A DNA stretch of 64,000 bases from Aquimonas sp964586455 (GTDB lineage Bacteria > Pseudomonadota > Gammaproteobacteria > Xanthomonadales > Xanthomonadaceae). This document shows, in pieces, positions 1-7,994 of this stretch (the first letter of the stretch is position 1; each line of letters begins with the position of its first letter). The notes under the pieces are model-generated. The model worked only from the letters and a program-made list of their open reading frames with translations, was not told the DNA's origin and did not search any database. The stretch lies in contig CAZPHV010000001.1 in assembly GCA_964586455.1 (NCBI GenBank), positions 196,444 to 260,443 on the forward strand, read 5' to 3'. Made by a program: the position numbers and the translations under genes.

Positions 1-518
1 GCCGCTGCAGGCGATCGCGGGCGCGCGGGCTCGGGCGTAGGTATGGGCTCGGCTGCAGGCACCGTGGGCGCCCGCTTCGGCTCCGGGCGTTCGGTGAGCT
101 CAGGCGCCCCCGCAGCGGCGGGCTGCGCGCGGTCGACGGTGGCTTCCTGCCCACCTGCCGCCGCCAACACGCGCCCCCCGAGGATCGTACGGTCGCGGTC
201 TTCCGGTGCGGCGATCACCGCGGAGGCGGCCAGCACCTGGTAGGCCACATCGTCGAAGCAGACGATGTCGGAAGGCTTCAGGCGCGCCGCCGAGGCCACG
301 CGTTCGCCATTGACGGTGGTGCCATTGGTCGAGCCCAGGTCTTCAACCCAAGGCAGCCCATCGACCACATTGATGCGGGCGTGTCGGCGCGACACCACGC
401 CGAGGCGGATGACCAGGTCGCAGTCGTCGCCACGGCCGACCACCATGCCGTGAGCGATCGGCGTTTCGGTGCCGTCGGCCTCGGATCGCAGTTTGTAGCC
501 GCTGCTGTCAGCGCCCAT
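1..518 (-). CDS. FHA-domain protein, C-terminus cut by the window edge
   Basis: Probable cytoplasmic phosphothreonine-binding protein. About 172 codons are visible; the rest lies beyond the left edge. Residues about 10-100 carry the forkhead-associated pattern: GRGDDCDLVI, then SRRHARI, then LGSTNGTTVNG, so the Arg, Ser-Arg-His and Asn residues that bind phosphothreonine are present. From about residue 115 the chain becomes rich in Pro, Ala and Glu, like a flexible linker to something not visible. The start is the ATG at 518, preceded by an AGGGC stretch. It follows the cytochrome gene at 585-1886 by 66 nt on the same strand and is the last visible gene of the redox locus. A phosphorylated partner is not evident, and no Ser/Thr kinase lies in the window. 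Confidence 0.85.
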   Translation of the reverse strand, partial: MGADSSGYKLRSEADGTETPIAHGMVVGRGDDCDLVIRLGVVSRRHARINVVDGLPWVEDLGSTNGTTVNGERVASAARLKPSDIVCFDDVAYQVLAASAVIAAPEDRDRTILGGRVLAAAGGQEATVDRAQPAAAGAPELTERPEPKRAPTVPAAEPIPTPEPARPRSPAA

Positions 519-584
519 GCGCCCTGCCCTGCTGTGAAGTGAGAACCCCCATTCTGGATCGCAGGCACCCCACGCGCCAAGCCT

Positions 585-1886
585 TCATCGCCCGCCCGGC
601 AATCTCTGCGCTGCGGTAGAGAAGCGATCGGGGCGGAAACGGTGCTCGTCTTCCAGGCTGGCGAACAGCTGATTCAACTGCGGCTTCAAGGTCTCGCCCT
701 CGCCCAGTTCGATGCACAGGGTTTCGATTGCGAAGTAGGCCTGCTCGGCGGCAGCGAAGTCTCGAAACGCGCCCGCACCCGCGCGTTTGAGCAGGGCCGT
801 GCGAAGGTTGCGCAAGTCTTCCGGCTTGAAGTCGCGGCCGCGGATCGCTTCCAACACCGCGCCCATGCGCGTGTCCATACGCACCGCCGCCGAACGCATG
901 TCAGCCAAGCTGCGTGCGCTGGCCCGATGCAGGGCGTTGAGCTCACTGCGCAGGGCCGTGGCCTGGGGCGGGTCGAACACGTCCAGCGCCGCGATCAGCA
1001 GCAGGGCGCTGCTGTCGTTGATCCGCACCGCCCCCTGACCCAGACCGGCATGCACGGCCGTTTGCGCGTTGCGGCGGTCGTCCATCGGGTGATGGCAGGC
1101 GTGGCAGTCGAACACTGCGAGTTCGGGGAACAGGCCACCGCGGTGCACGCGCTCGCTGCGCAGCAGGGCTGTTTGCGCCTTAACCGCATGCGCCAGGCCT
1201 TCGATCCACAGGCGGATCGGCGGCTGCGGGCTCTTCCGGCGCTCGTAGTCCTCGTCAAAATCGAAGTGCGCGGGCTGGTTGGCGGTGAATGCGACCAGCT
1301 CGAAGGACAGGCGCGGATGCCCCGCCGCCATCATGTCGTGACCAGCGAACTTGTCGCTGTTGCCGTAGTGGCAGGACAGGCACAGCTCGGCGCGCTGGCC
1401 CACATCGGACAGCGGATACAGGCCTTTGTCGAGATTGTCCGCATGGGTGGCGCCGGTCTCGGCATGCGAGGCCAGCCAGCCCTGCGCCGCGCCGTGGCAG
1501 GCCTCGCAGCCCACGCCGTCGCTGAGCTGGAACCTCTCGCCACGCTGCTCCTCCGGCACGTTGTCGGCGTGGCAGTCGAGGCAAACCTTGGCCTCGTGGG
1601 CCTCGCCGATACCGAGCCGCCGCGCGATCGCCTTCGACGCGTCGCTCAACAGGGTCTGGTAGGCGCGCGCATGGCGATCTTCGCGCGACCAGATCCGGTA
1701 TTCATCGAGCCGCACGTTGGCGTTCGACTCCGGCGAGACGCGACCGTGGCAGGCGCTCGATGCGCAGGTCGCAGGCCCCAGGTGCTGGTGACTCGCCGGC
1801 TGCTCGGGCGCCTGCGCGCCCGCAGCGGAGGCGAAGGCGAGCAGGGCCAGCGCGGCGGCCTTACTCAGGCAGCTGATCGTGGACAT
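585..1886 (-). CDS. Multihaem c-type cytochrome (cytochrome c554-like, pentahaem)
   Basis: Exported electron-transfer protein of 433 residues. Residues 1-24 are a signal peptide ending AAGAQA. Four CxxCH haem sites are visible (CLDCH at 102, CEACH at 127, CLSCH at 169, CHACH at 261). A fifth site is CASSACH at 41-47, a CX4CH spacing known from some multihaem cytochromes. Further His residues (for example in AAGHPRL near 188) could be distal ligands. The last 150 residues have no haem motif and look helical. The pattern resembles the cytochrome c554/c-prime group; the electron donor and acceptor are unknown. The start overlaps the end of the upstream decahaem-propeller gene by 26 nt, which suggests translational coupling. 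Confidence 0.85.
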   Translation of the reverse strand: MSTISCLSKAAALALLAFASAAGAQAPEQPASHQHLGPATCASSACHGRVSPESNANVRLDEYRIWSREDRHARAYQTLLSDASKAIARRLGIGEAHEAKVCLDCHADNVPEEQRGERFQLSDGVGCEACHGAAQGWLASHAETGATHADNLDKGLYPLSDVGQRAELCLSCHYGNSDKFAGHDMMAAGHPRLSFELVAFTANQPAHFDFDEDYERRKSPQPPIRLWIEGLAHAVKAQTALLRSERVHRGGLFPELAVFDCHACHHPMDDRRNAQTAVHAGLGQGAVRINDSSALLLIAALDVFDPPQATALRSELNALHRASARSLADMRSAAVRMDTRMGAVLEAIRGRDFKPEDLRNLRTALLKRAGAGAFRDFAAAEQAYFAIETLCIELGEGETLKPQLNQLFASLEDEHRFRPDRFSTAAQRLPGGR

Positions 1887-4800
1887 ACCAGGGCTCCCCG
1901 TTCTTGTTGAGGTACAGACGCTGCATCTCTTCGAGGTTCAGCGGACGCGAACCCAGCCGCCCGAACACTGCGACCTGTCCGCCGGTTTCATCGACACCGC
2001 GATCGCGCTCCAGCGCGCGCGACAGGCTCAGTGCCGGTCGTCGGGTTGGATAGCGTGCAATCAGCTCGGGTTTCGGCGCGGGGCTGAAACCGTAGAAGTT
2101 GGGCTGGCTGGCCGGCGAGGTCAGCTGCAGCACCTTCAGGCCCTCGCCGCCATCGGCGACATAGGCAAACAGCGAGGCATTGGTGGTGGCGACCACCACG
2201 TCGCGCGCATCCGCGATCCCCTCGGCCGAGCCCAGGCGCTGGTACTCGCGCATCGCCTCGGGCCTACGGATATCCACCAGCACCAGTCCCTCGCTGCCTG
2301 CGGCGACGTAGGCGTAGTCGCGCACCACGAACACGCGCTGGGCGTCATTGAGGGCGATCGTGTTGTTCGCCACCACGCGCGGTGCGGCCGGATCGGTGAT
2401 GTCGACCGCCTTCAGGCCTTCGTCGTCGAGCACGAACAGGTAGCGGAACTGCACCGCCGCCGCGCGCGCGCCGGAGAGCGGAATCCGCGCTTCGACCTTG
2501 GGCGCCAGCGGGGTATCGAGGTTGACCACGACGACGCCTCGCGGCGTGCTGATGTAGGCGCGGTAGCCGGCCATCTCGATGTGGCGCGCGCCGGTGAGCG
2601 CACCGTCCGGGTTCCAGGTCAGCGCGCGCGCGATCTGGTTGTTGCGCGGCTCGGCGTCGGCAAACGTGTTGACGTCGACCAGGATCAGACCTTCGACCGC
2701 GTCGGTGACCAAGGCGTAGTTGTAGATCGGGTGGAAGGGCTGCTCCTGATTGTCGACCCGCATCTGCTCGCCCTCGTTGCGCGCCGGATGCACGGGCTGG
2801 GTGGTGACCAGGCTGAGGCAGGTCGCATTGGCCGACTTCAGCCGCGAGCTCTGGCCCAGCGGCGAGAACGGCGCGCTGACGATGCGCTGGCTGTAGCCCT
2901 TGTTGGCGATGTTGGCGACGTCATAAACGCGCAGACCTTCGTCACCGGCGGCAGCAAACAGGTACTCGCCGCGCAGCTGCAGGCAGCCGACTTCGCCCGA
3001 GCGGTGCCGGTGCATGGTGGTCAACTCACGTCCGCGCTCCTCATGCGCCTTGAACCAGTCCGGATAGGCGTAGCGGTGCAGGTAGCTGCCGATCACCGCC
3101 TGCGGTTCGTCCCATTCGGTCACCTGCACCGCCGCTACTTCGCCGGCACCGCCAATGTAGGCATTGAAGCCGACGAAATCGATGAACTTGGTACCCAGCA
3201 TCAGCGTCTGCGCAAGGATCGCGTTGTTGTCGCCATCGGCGGACAGATGGCAGTCGCTGCAGACGCGGGTCTCGGTCTTGCGCTCGGTGTGCGGGTAATG
3301 CGGATTCATCGCCTGCGAGCTGTAACCGCTGGCCGCGATCGGCGGCTGCTGAACATAGATGCGCTCGCGGTTGGCATTGGTCGACGACAGAACCAAAGCG
3401 GATGAGCTGCGCACCGGCGCGATCTTGCCGCCCTTGGCGGGGCTGTGTCGGCCCAGCATGAAGACCTCGTCGCGCGCGACCTGCGGGTTGTAGGTCGCAT
3501 AGTTGCGCGTCGCACCGCCCTCGTAGTGATGGCGCTCGGTCTTCCAGTTGGCCTCGACCGGCAGATGGCAGCCGCCGCAGGTGGTGGTCCAGCTGGTGTG
3601 GCAGGCGTAGCACTCCATCTTCTCGGAGCTGTGCGCGTAGTCGGCCGGTTCCACATCCGGCCCGAAGGCCTGCGTCGCAGTGTCGGTCGACATCGTCTTG
3701 GCTCTCGCAGCCTTCTCGTTGTAATGGGCACTGCCGGGCGTGACGCTGTCACGCACCAGGCTCATTTCCCACTCCAGATTCGGGTCAAGCATCGAGCGCT
3801 GGAAGAGTTGGTCGCCGATCCACTCGAAGCGACGACGGCCGTCCGGCGTGCGCAGCAGGCGCAGGTCCTGGCCGCCGTTCAGCGCCGCCGGGTTGGAGGT
3901 GTAGAGGCTGGGGTAGGTGTCGGCATCGCCGTGGCAGTCCTTGCAGCCGACTTCGACCGCCATCGCCACCTCACCGACGATGTGCCCATTGCCGTGGCCA
4001 TCGCTGTTGAAGTGGCAGTCGACGCAGTGCATGCCGACATCGACATGGATCGAGGACAGATGCACGGCCTTCTTGAACTTCTCCGGGTCGTCATGGGCGA
4101 CCTGGGCGCCGTCCGCATCCAGCAGGTTGCCGTCGCGGTCGCGCTTGAACACGCCGCGGAAGTTCCAGCCGTGGCCGTGGTAGTCGGCGAACTGGGTGTC
4201 GCTGAGCTGCGGGTTCAGGTCCCAGACCTTGGCGAGGAAATCGATATCGGCCCAGTTGCCGCGCGGCGCCGCACCCTCCGGGTTGCGCTCCAGCACCTCG
4301 CGCATGCGCGTGGCATCGGGGTACTGCTGCTGTTCCGGCCACATGTGCGGAGCGTCGGACTCGTAGTCCCACATCGTGTAGCCGAGGAAGGTGTTCATGA
4401 ACATGTTCGGCTGATGCATGTGGCAGACCATGCACTGGCTGCTCGGAATCGCGCGGGTGAAGCCGTGGGTGATCGCGTGCCCCGAGCGGTCCTTCGGAAT
4501 GGTCGGGTCCGCACTCGCGCTCATGCCGGCATGGCCGTGCGCGGCGTACGGCCCCGAGTGGCGCGGGTCGCGGTCATTGGCGTAGACCACATGGCAGGAC
4601 GCGCAGCCCGAGTGCCGATAGTCGCCAGGCTGATCGTTGGTGCCGGCGAACCACATCATCGGGTCGTTCAGGCGGGTCTTGTGCATGTTCAGCACCGGAA
4701 CGGAAATCCGCGCACCGGTGCCGGGGCCGCGATTGCTCTGGCGGATATCGGGGCGGCCCGGCTCTTCCAATCGCTGGATCTGCCCGATCGCATTGGGCAC

Positions 4801-5625
4801 GCCAGTTTCGGGGAACAGGCTGAGGATGTTGCGACCGCCGCGCTCGAACACGCGGAAATTGTCGCCCGGCTTGATCGTCTCGAAGGCCGGCAGCGGCAGC
4901 AGCTCGGCGAGGATGCCGTGCGATTTCATTTCCGGCGTCGGCGCAATCGGCCCCAGCAGCTTTCCGGGCTGGCCGTCAGCGGTGTAACTCTCGCCGAGGA
5001 TCGACTGCTTGAAGGGCAGGATGCCGTTGTTGTACGCCGCCGCCGACCAGAACATCGCGCCGGTCGCCATCAGGCTGCGCCGGGTCGCATCGATCACCTG
5101 CTGATGGCAGGCGCCGCAGGCGAATTCGTTGACGCGGTAGTCGGACGGGTTGATGAAGCGGATGAACTCCGGCCGCTCTTCGTTGAGCAGGGTGTAGGTG
5201 CGCTCCGGCGTGGCGCTGCTGGGCCAGGCGCCGGGATAGCGTGGCAGCACGTGGGCCTGCTGCATCCACTGTGTGTAGTCCTCGCTGCCGGCCGTCGTGC
5301 CTTCGGGGACGCGCACGCTCGCGTCACCGCCATGGCAATCCACGCAGCCGAGCTGCACAGCCGGGTTGGCGTGCATGGTCGGCATGTCCGTCTCGGTATG
5401 GCAGCCGAGGCAGCCCTCGGATTTCGCGTGGGCTTCGGCAGCGCTTTGCCCGGCCGGGGCGGGTGCAGTCATCGGATCGCTGCGTTCGACGGCCTCATAG
5501 CTGCCGCCGGCGGCGAGGCTCAACCCCGAGGCAAGCATCAACACCGCCGCAACCACCCAACCCGCATAGGGTGGGCCCTGGCCCACTATGGCCTCTGCCC
5601 TGCCCCGGTCCGCGTTCGTGAGCAT
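1861..5625 (-). CDS. Decahaem cytochrome c fused to a C-terminal beta-propeller
   Basis: Large exported redox protein, 1254 residues from the chosen start. Ten CxxCH haem sites lie at about residues 72, 94, 170, 341, 398, 534, 561, 672, 683 and 789. From about residue 870 to 1190 there are repeated short blocks of the type YLFVLDDEGLKAVDI and YAYVAAGSEGLVLVDI, typical of LVIVD-type propeller blades. The propeller may dock a partner or the cell surface. The frame is open up to 5748, but the added codons are translation of a palindromic repeat. The ATG at 5625 keeps a hydrophobic export segment (GWVVAAVLMLASGLSLAA). ATG 5538 and GTG 5556 are alternatives, and none has a strong ribosome-binding site. 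The substrate is unknown. It is tightly coupled to the next cytochrome gene downstream. Confidence 0.85.
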   Translation of the reverse strand: MLTNADRGRAEAIVGQGPPYAGWVVAAVLMLASGLSLAAGGSYEAVERSDPMTAPAPAGQSAAEAHAKSEGCLGCHTETDMPTMHANPAVQLGCVDCHGGDASVRVPEGTTAGSEDYTQWMQQAHVLPRYPGAWPSSATPERTYTLLNEERPEFIRFINPSDYRVNEFACGACHQQVIDATRRSLMATGAMFWSAAAYNNGILPFKQSILGESYTADGQPGKLLGPIAPTPEMKSHGILAELLPLPAFETIKPGDNFRVFERGGRNILSLFPETGVPNAIGQIQRLEEPGRPDIRQSNRGPGTGARISVPVLNMHKTRLNDPMMWFAGTNDQPGDYRHSGCASCHVVYANDRDPRHSGPYAAHGHAGMSASADPTIPKDRSGHAITHGFTRAIPSSQCMVCHMHQPNMFMNTFLGYTMWDYESDAPHMWPEQQQYPDATRMREVLERNPEGAAPRGNWADIDFLAKVWDLNPQLSDTQFADYHGHGWNFRGVFKRDRDGNLLDADGAQVAHDDPEKFKKAVHLSSIHVDVGMHCVDCHFNSDGHGNGHIVGEVAMAVEVGCKDCHGDADTYPSLYTSNPAALNGGQDLRLLRTPDGRRRFEWIGDQLFQRSMLDPNLEWEMSLVRDSVTPGSAHYNEKAARAKTMSTDTATQAFGPDVEPADYAHSSEKMECYACHTSWTTTCGGCHLPVEANWKTERHHYEGGATRNYATYNPQVARDEVFMLGRHSPAKGGKIAPVRSSSALVLSSTNANRERIYVQQPPIAASGYSSQAMNPHYPHTERKTETRVCSDCHLSADGDNNAILAQTLMLGTKFIDFVGFNAYIGGAGEVAAVQVTEWDEPQAVIGSYLHRYAYPDWFKAHEERGRELTTMHRHRSGEVGCLQLRGEYLFAAAGDEGLRVYDVANIANKGYSQRIVSAPFSPLGQSSRLKSANATCLSLVTTQPVHPARNEGEQMRVDNQEQPFHPIYNYALVTDAVEGLILVDVNTFADAEPRNNQIARALTWNPDGALTGARHIEMAGYRAYISTPRGVVVVNLDTPLAPKVEARIPLSGARAAAVQFRYLFVLDDEGLKAVDITDPAAPRVVANNTIALNDAQRVFVVRDYAYVAAGSEGLVLVDIRRPEAMREYQRLGSAEGIADARDVVVATTNASLFAYVADGGEGLKVLQLTSPASQPNFYGFSPAPKPELIARYPTRRPALSLSRALERDRGVDETGGQVAVFGRLGSRPLNLEEMQRLYLNKNGEPWYVHDQLPE

Positions 5626-5948
5626 GCTGGAGGCGCGGATGACCGGGGCGGCGTCCAGGCCACGGTGGGCCAGGGCCCACCCTATGAACGAGCCGAACCG
5701 CGGGCGATGGATGAGCCCCGCCCCGCCCTTCCCCGCTTTCGGGAGCATGCCGGAGGCGCGGATGACCGGGGCGGCGTCCAGGCCACGGTGGGCCAGGGCC
5801 CACCCTNNNNNNNNNNNNNNNNNNNNNNNNNNNNNNNNNNNNNNNNNNNNNNNNNNNNNNNNNNNNNNNNNNNNNNNNNNNNNNNNNNNNNNNNNNNNNN
5901 NNNNNNATGACGAACCGCGGGCGTTGATGGGCCGGGGCCCACGCGATG
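5565..5948. repeat. Cluster of palindromic GGTGGGCC repeats with a 123-bp tandem unit
   Basis: Three clear copies and one decayed copy of the window's main palindrome lie here: 5565-5591 (reading CATAGGG...), 5660-5686 and 5783-5806 (opposite orientation), and a decayed copy at 5927-5948. The stretch at 5631-5683 recurs almost exactly at 5754-5806, a tandem period of 123 bp. The second unit runs straight into the assembly gap. The cluster sits between the outer-membrane-protein gene and the decahaem-propeller gene, and the copy at 5565 abuts the coding start of the latter. Confidence 0.85.
5807..5906. other. Assembly gap, 100 N
   Basis: Exactly 100 undetermined bases, the conventional filler for a gap of unknown length. 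It begins within a palindromic repeat copy (the last called bases are CACCCT), so the break is explained by the repeat. Additional tandem units, or even a small gene, could be missing between the two redox genes. Confidence 0.97.
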
Positions 5949-6012
5949 TGTGCCAACGTTTCCAGCCTTGAGCGAACCACCGCGAATAGCTGCGCGATCA
6001 TGATCGCCCTCG

Positions 6013-7986
6013 TCAGTAGGTCAGGATCAGGTTGGCCAGCAGCGAGTGCGGGCGTCCCTGATCCGGATTGAGTGCCCGATACCCGCTGCCGGGCAGCAGG
6101 GCCGCGTACGAAAGCCGCATCACCACGTTCTGGGTCATGAAGGGTCGCCAGATCAGCGCGGCCGAGACGTCGGTGCCGATATGGCGCGGAATGTCCGGCT
6201 GCTGGCGTGCGACCTCCAGCACCTCGGTCTGATCGAACCACAGGCCGTTGGCATTGAAGGACAGCCGCAGTTCCGGCGTCAGGTCCAGATCGACGCCAGC
6301 GCCGACCAGATGCAGGCCCGGATTCACGAAGTTGCTCTGGCCCTGCTCCTTGCTTGAGCGCAGCGAGTTCAGCAGCCCGTTGCGACCCGACAGCGCCACT
6401 CGACCTCCGCCGACCAGGGGCACCGACTGGCGGATCCAGTAGCTGGTGTCGGCGCCGGCGAACAGCGGGTTCTCGAAGACGGCATCAAAGCCCTCCGAGC
6501 GGTCGTCGAAGGGATCGGAATCTCCGCTGGCGTACAGCAGGGACAGCCGCGGCCGAACCCAGGAGAAATCCATCGACAGCTCGGCGGCAGCGAACGCCGC
6601 GCGAATGTCCGAGGGCGCGCTGCTGAAGGCACCGTTCTTCTCGCGCCCGGCCGCGTAGTACGCGCTGCCGCTGATGTTGAGCCGATCGATATGGCCGTCG
6701 ACGCTGTAGCCGAAGTAGCCGACGTCGTAGCGACGCGGACGCTCGTCGCCAAAGCTCGCCGGCCGCGCGATGAAGCCGTTGCGATCGAAGTAGAACTCGC
6801 CGTCTTCGCGGTTGCGGTTGTACAGGAAGGCGAACTGCGAGGTCAGGCCGAGCTTGCCGAGGTCCTGCCAGTACAGATTGGCGATGAACACGTCGTCCTT
6901 GCGCGGAGACTCGCCGAGGTCGTTCAGGCCGCTGTTGGTGTCCTTCTCCAGCCGCCGGAACAGGCCGAGGTTGTACTGGAACACGTTGTTCTTGCGGGTG
7001 CCGAACAGGCGAACGCCCAGCGGCACATCGTTGAACAGGAAGCCGCGGAAGTCGGCGGTCATCGGCTGGATGCCGACGCGCACGCTGTCGAAGTCGTAGT
7101 TCTCCGACACATCGCGGATGTGGTAGTCATAGAACGCCGCCTGCAGACCGAAGTGGCGATCGCTGCGGCGCGTGCCGCGGCGCGGGTCGACGTTCAGCGC
7201 CAGCGTCTCTTCGAGATCGACACGGTTGTACTGGAAGGCCGGGGTCAGGCGGAATTCGTAGTCGGGCGGGCGGAACACCGTATTGCCCTTCAGGTACACC
7301 AGCTCGACCAGGAGCGTCTCGACGAAGACCTCCTGGCGCGACTGCCCGAACACGTCGTTCGCGCCCGGCCGCTCGGTGCTCTGGAAACCGACCGGCGTCG
7401 GCGAGCGCTGGGTCTGCAGCACGGTGTCGGAGATCGCGGTGACCGAGAAGAACTCGTCGCCATTGCGGACCGGCCGATCACCCTTCAGAACATTGCGGTT
7501 GTACGGGTCCCACAGATTCACGCCGTACAGGGCGTCGACGATGCGCCAGCGATCGGGCACCGGCACGATGTCCGGCGAAGCTGCACCCAGCGGCGAAGGC
7601 ATGCCGTGGTCGACGCGCGGCTCGATCAGGGACTCGTCGCGCAGGCGGGCGCGGGTGCGGGGATCAGCGGCCTCGTCATAGGTCGGAACGCAGTCGAGAC
7701 CGGCATCGCCGGGGCGCCGTCTTGAGCGCACGCGGAGGTCTTCGGCCTTGAGCGGCTCGCAGTCGGGCAGAAGGCTGCGGCTGAACTGCGGCGGCGAGGC
7801 CTGCGCCGGGTCATCACCCGCGCGCGTCGGCTCGAAGCCGTCGGCGCTGGGCAATCCCGTCTGCGGCGTCCGCGCTGCGGGTGACTGTGCCGGCGTCTGC
7901 GCCTGCAGCGATCGCGCGGCCAGCAGGCCAAGCAACACGCCCAACACCAGCAGGGTTCGTTTCAACGGCGCGTGGGTGGAGGCCAT
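6013..7986 (-). CDS. Outer-membrane beta-barrel protein of the redox locus
   Basis: Probable outer-membrane protein of 657 residues. The ATG at 7986 gives a classical signal peptide (KRTLLVLGVLLGLLAARS, cleavage near LQAQ). The frame extends 22 codons further upstream, but these overlap the previous gene, whose stop lies 8 nt before this ATG. Residues 25-130 are Pro- and Asp-rich and probably disordered. From about residue 150 alternating polar/aromatic strands follow (for example FRLTPAFQYNRVD) and the chain ends in LILTY, a C-terminal aromatic as in barrel proteins. There is no TonB plug. It has no N-terminal CxxC pair as in MtrB, so I do not call it MtrB/PioB. Its position among cytochrome genes suggests it lets a cytochrome cross or reach the outer membrane; this is inference. 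Confidence 0.75.
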   Translation of the reverse strand: MASTHAPLKRTLLVLGVLLGLLAARSLQAQTPAQSPAARTPQTGLPSADGFEPTRAGDDPAQASPPQFSRSLLPDCEPLKAEDLRVRSRRRPGDAGLDCVPTYDEAADPRTRARLRDESLIEPRVDHGMPSPLGAASPDIVPVPDRWRIVDALYGVNLWDPYNRNVLKGDRPVRNGDEFFSVTAISDTVLQTQRSPTPVGFQSTERPGANDVFGQSRQEVFVETLLVELVYLKGNTVFRPPDYEFRLTPAFQYNRVDLEETLALNVDPRRGTRRSDRHFGLQAAFYDYHIRDVSENYDFDSVRVGIQPMTADFRGFLFNDVPLGVRLFGTRKNNVFQYNLGLFRRLEKDTNSGLNDLGESPRKDDVFIANLYWQDLGKLGLTSQFAFLYNRNREDGEFYFDRNGFIARPASFGDERPRRYDVGYFGYSVDGHIDRLNISGSAYYAAGREKNGAFSSAPSDIRAAFAAAELSMDFSWVRPRLSLLYASGDSDPFDDRSEGFDAVFENPLFAGADTSYWIRQSVPLVGGGRVALSGRNGLLNSLRSSKEQGQSNFVNPGLHLVGAGVDLDLTPELRLSFNANGLWFDQTEVLEVARQQPDIPRHIGTDVSAALIWRPFMTQNVVMRLSYAALLPGSGYRALNPDQGRPHSLLANLILTY

Positions 7987-7994
7987 GTCGATGC

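Noticed and set aside
3445..5910. Very long plus-strand open frame opposite the decahaem-propeller gene
   Set aside because: It is the antisense shadow of a GC-rich gene; its translation has no domains and includes the N gap, whereas the minus frame has ten haem motifs.
6013..7986. MtrB/PioB-type porin of a metal-reduction conduit
   Set aside because: No N-terminal CxxC and no residues I recognise as specific to MtrB; only the barrel pattern and neighbourhood agree.
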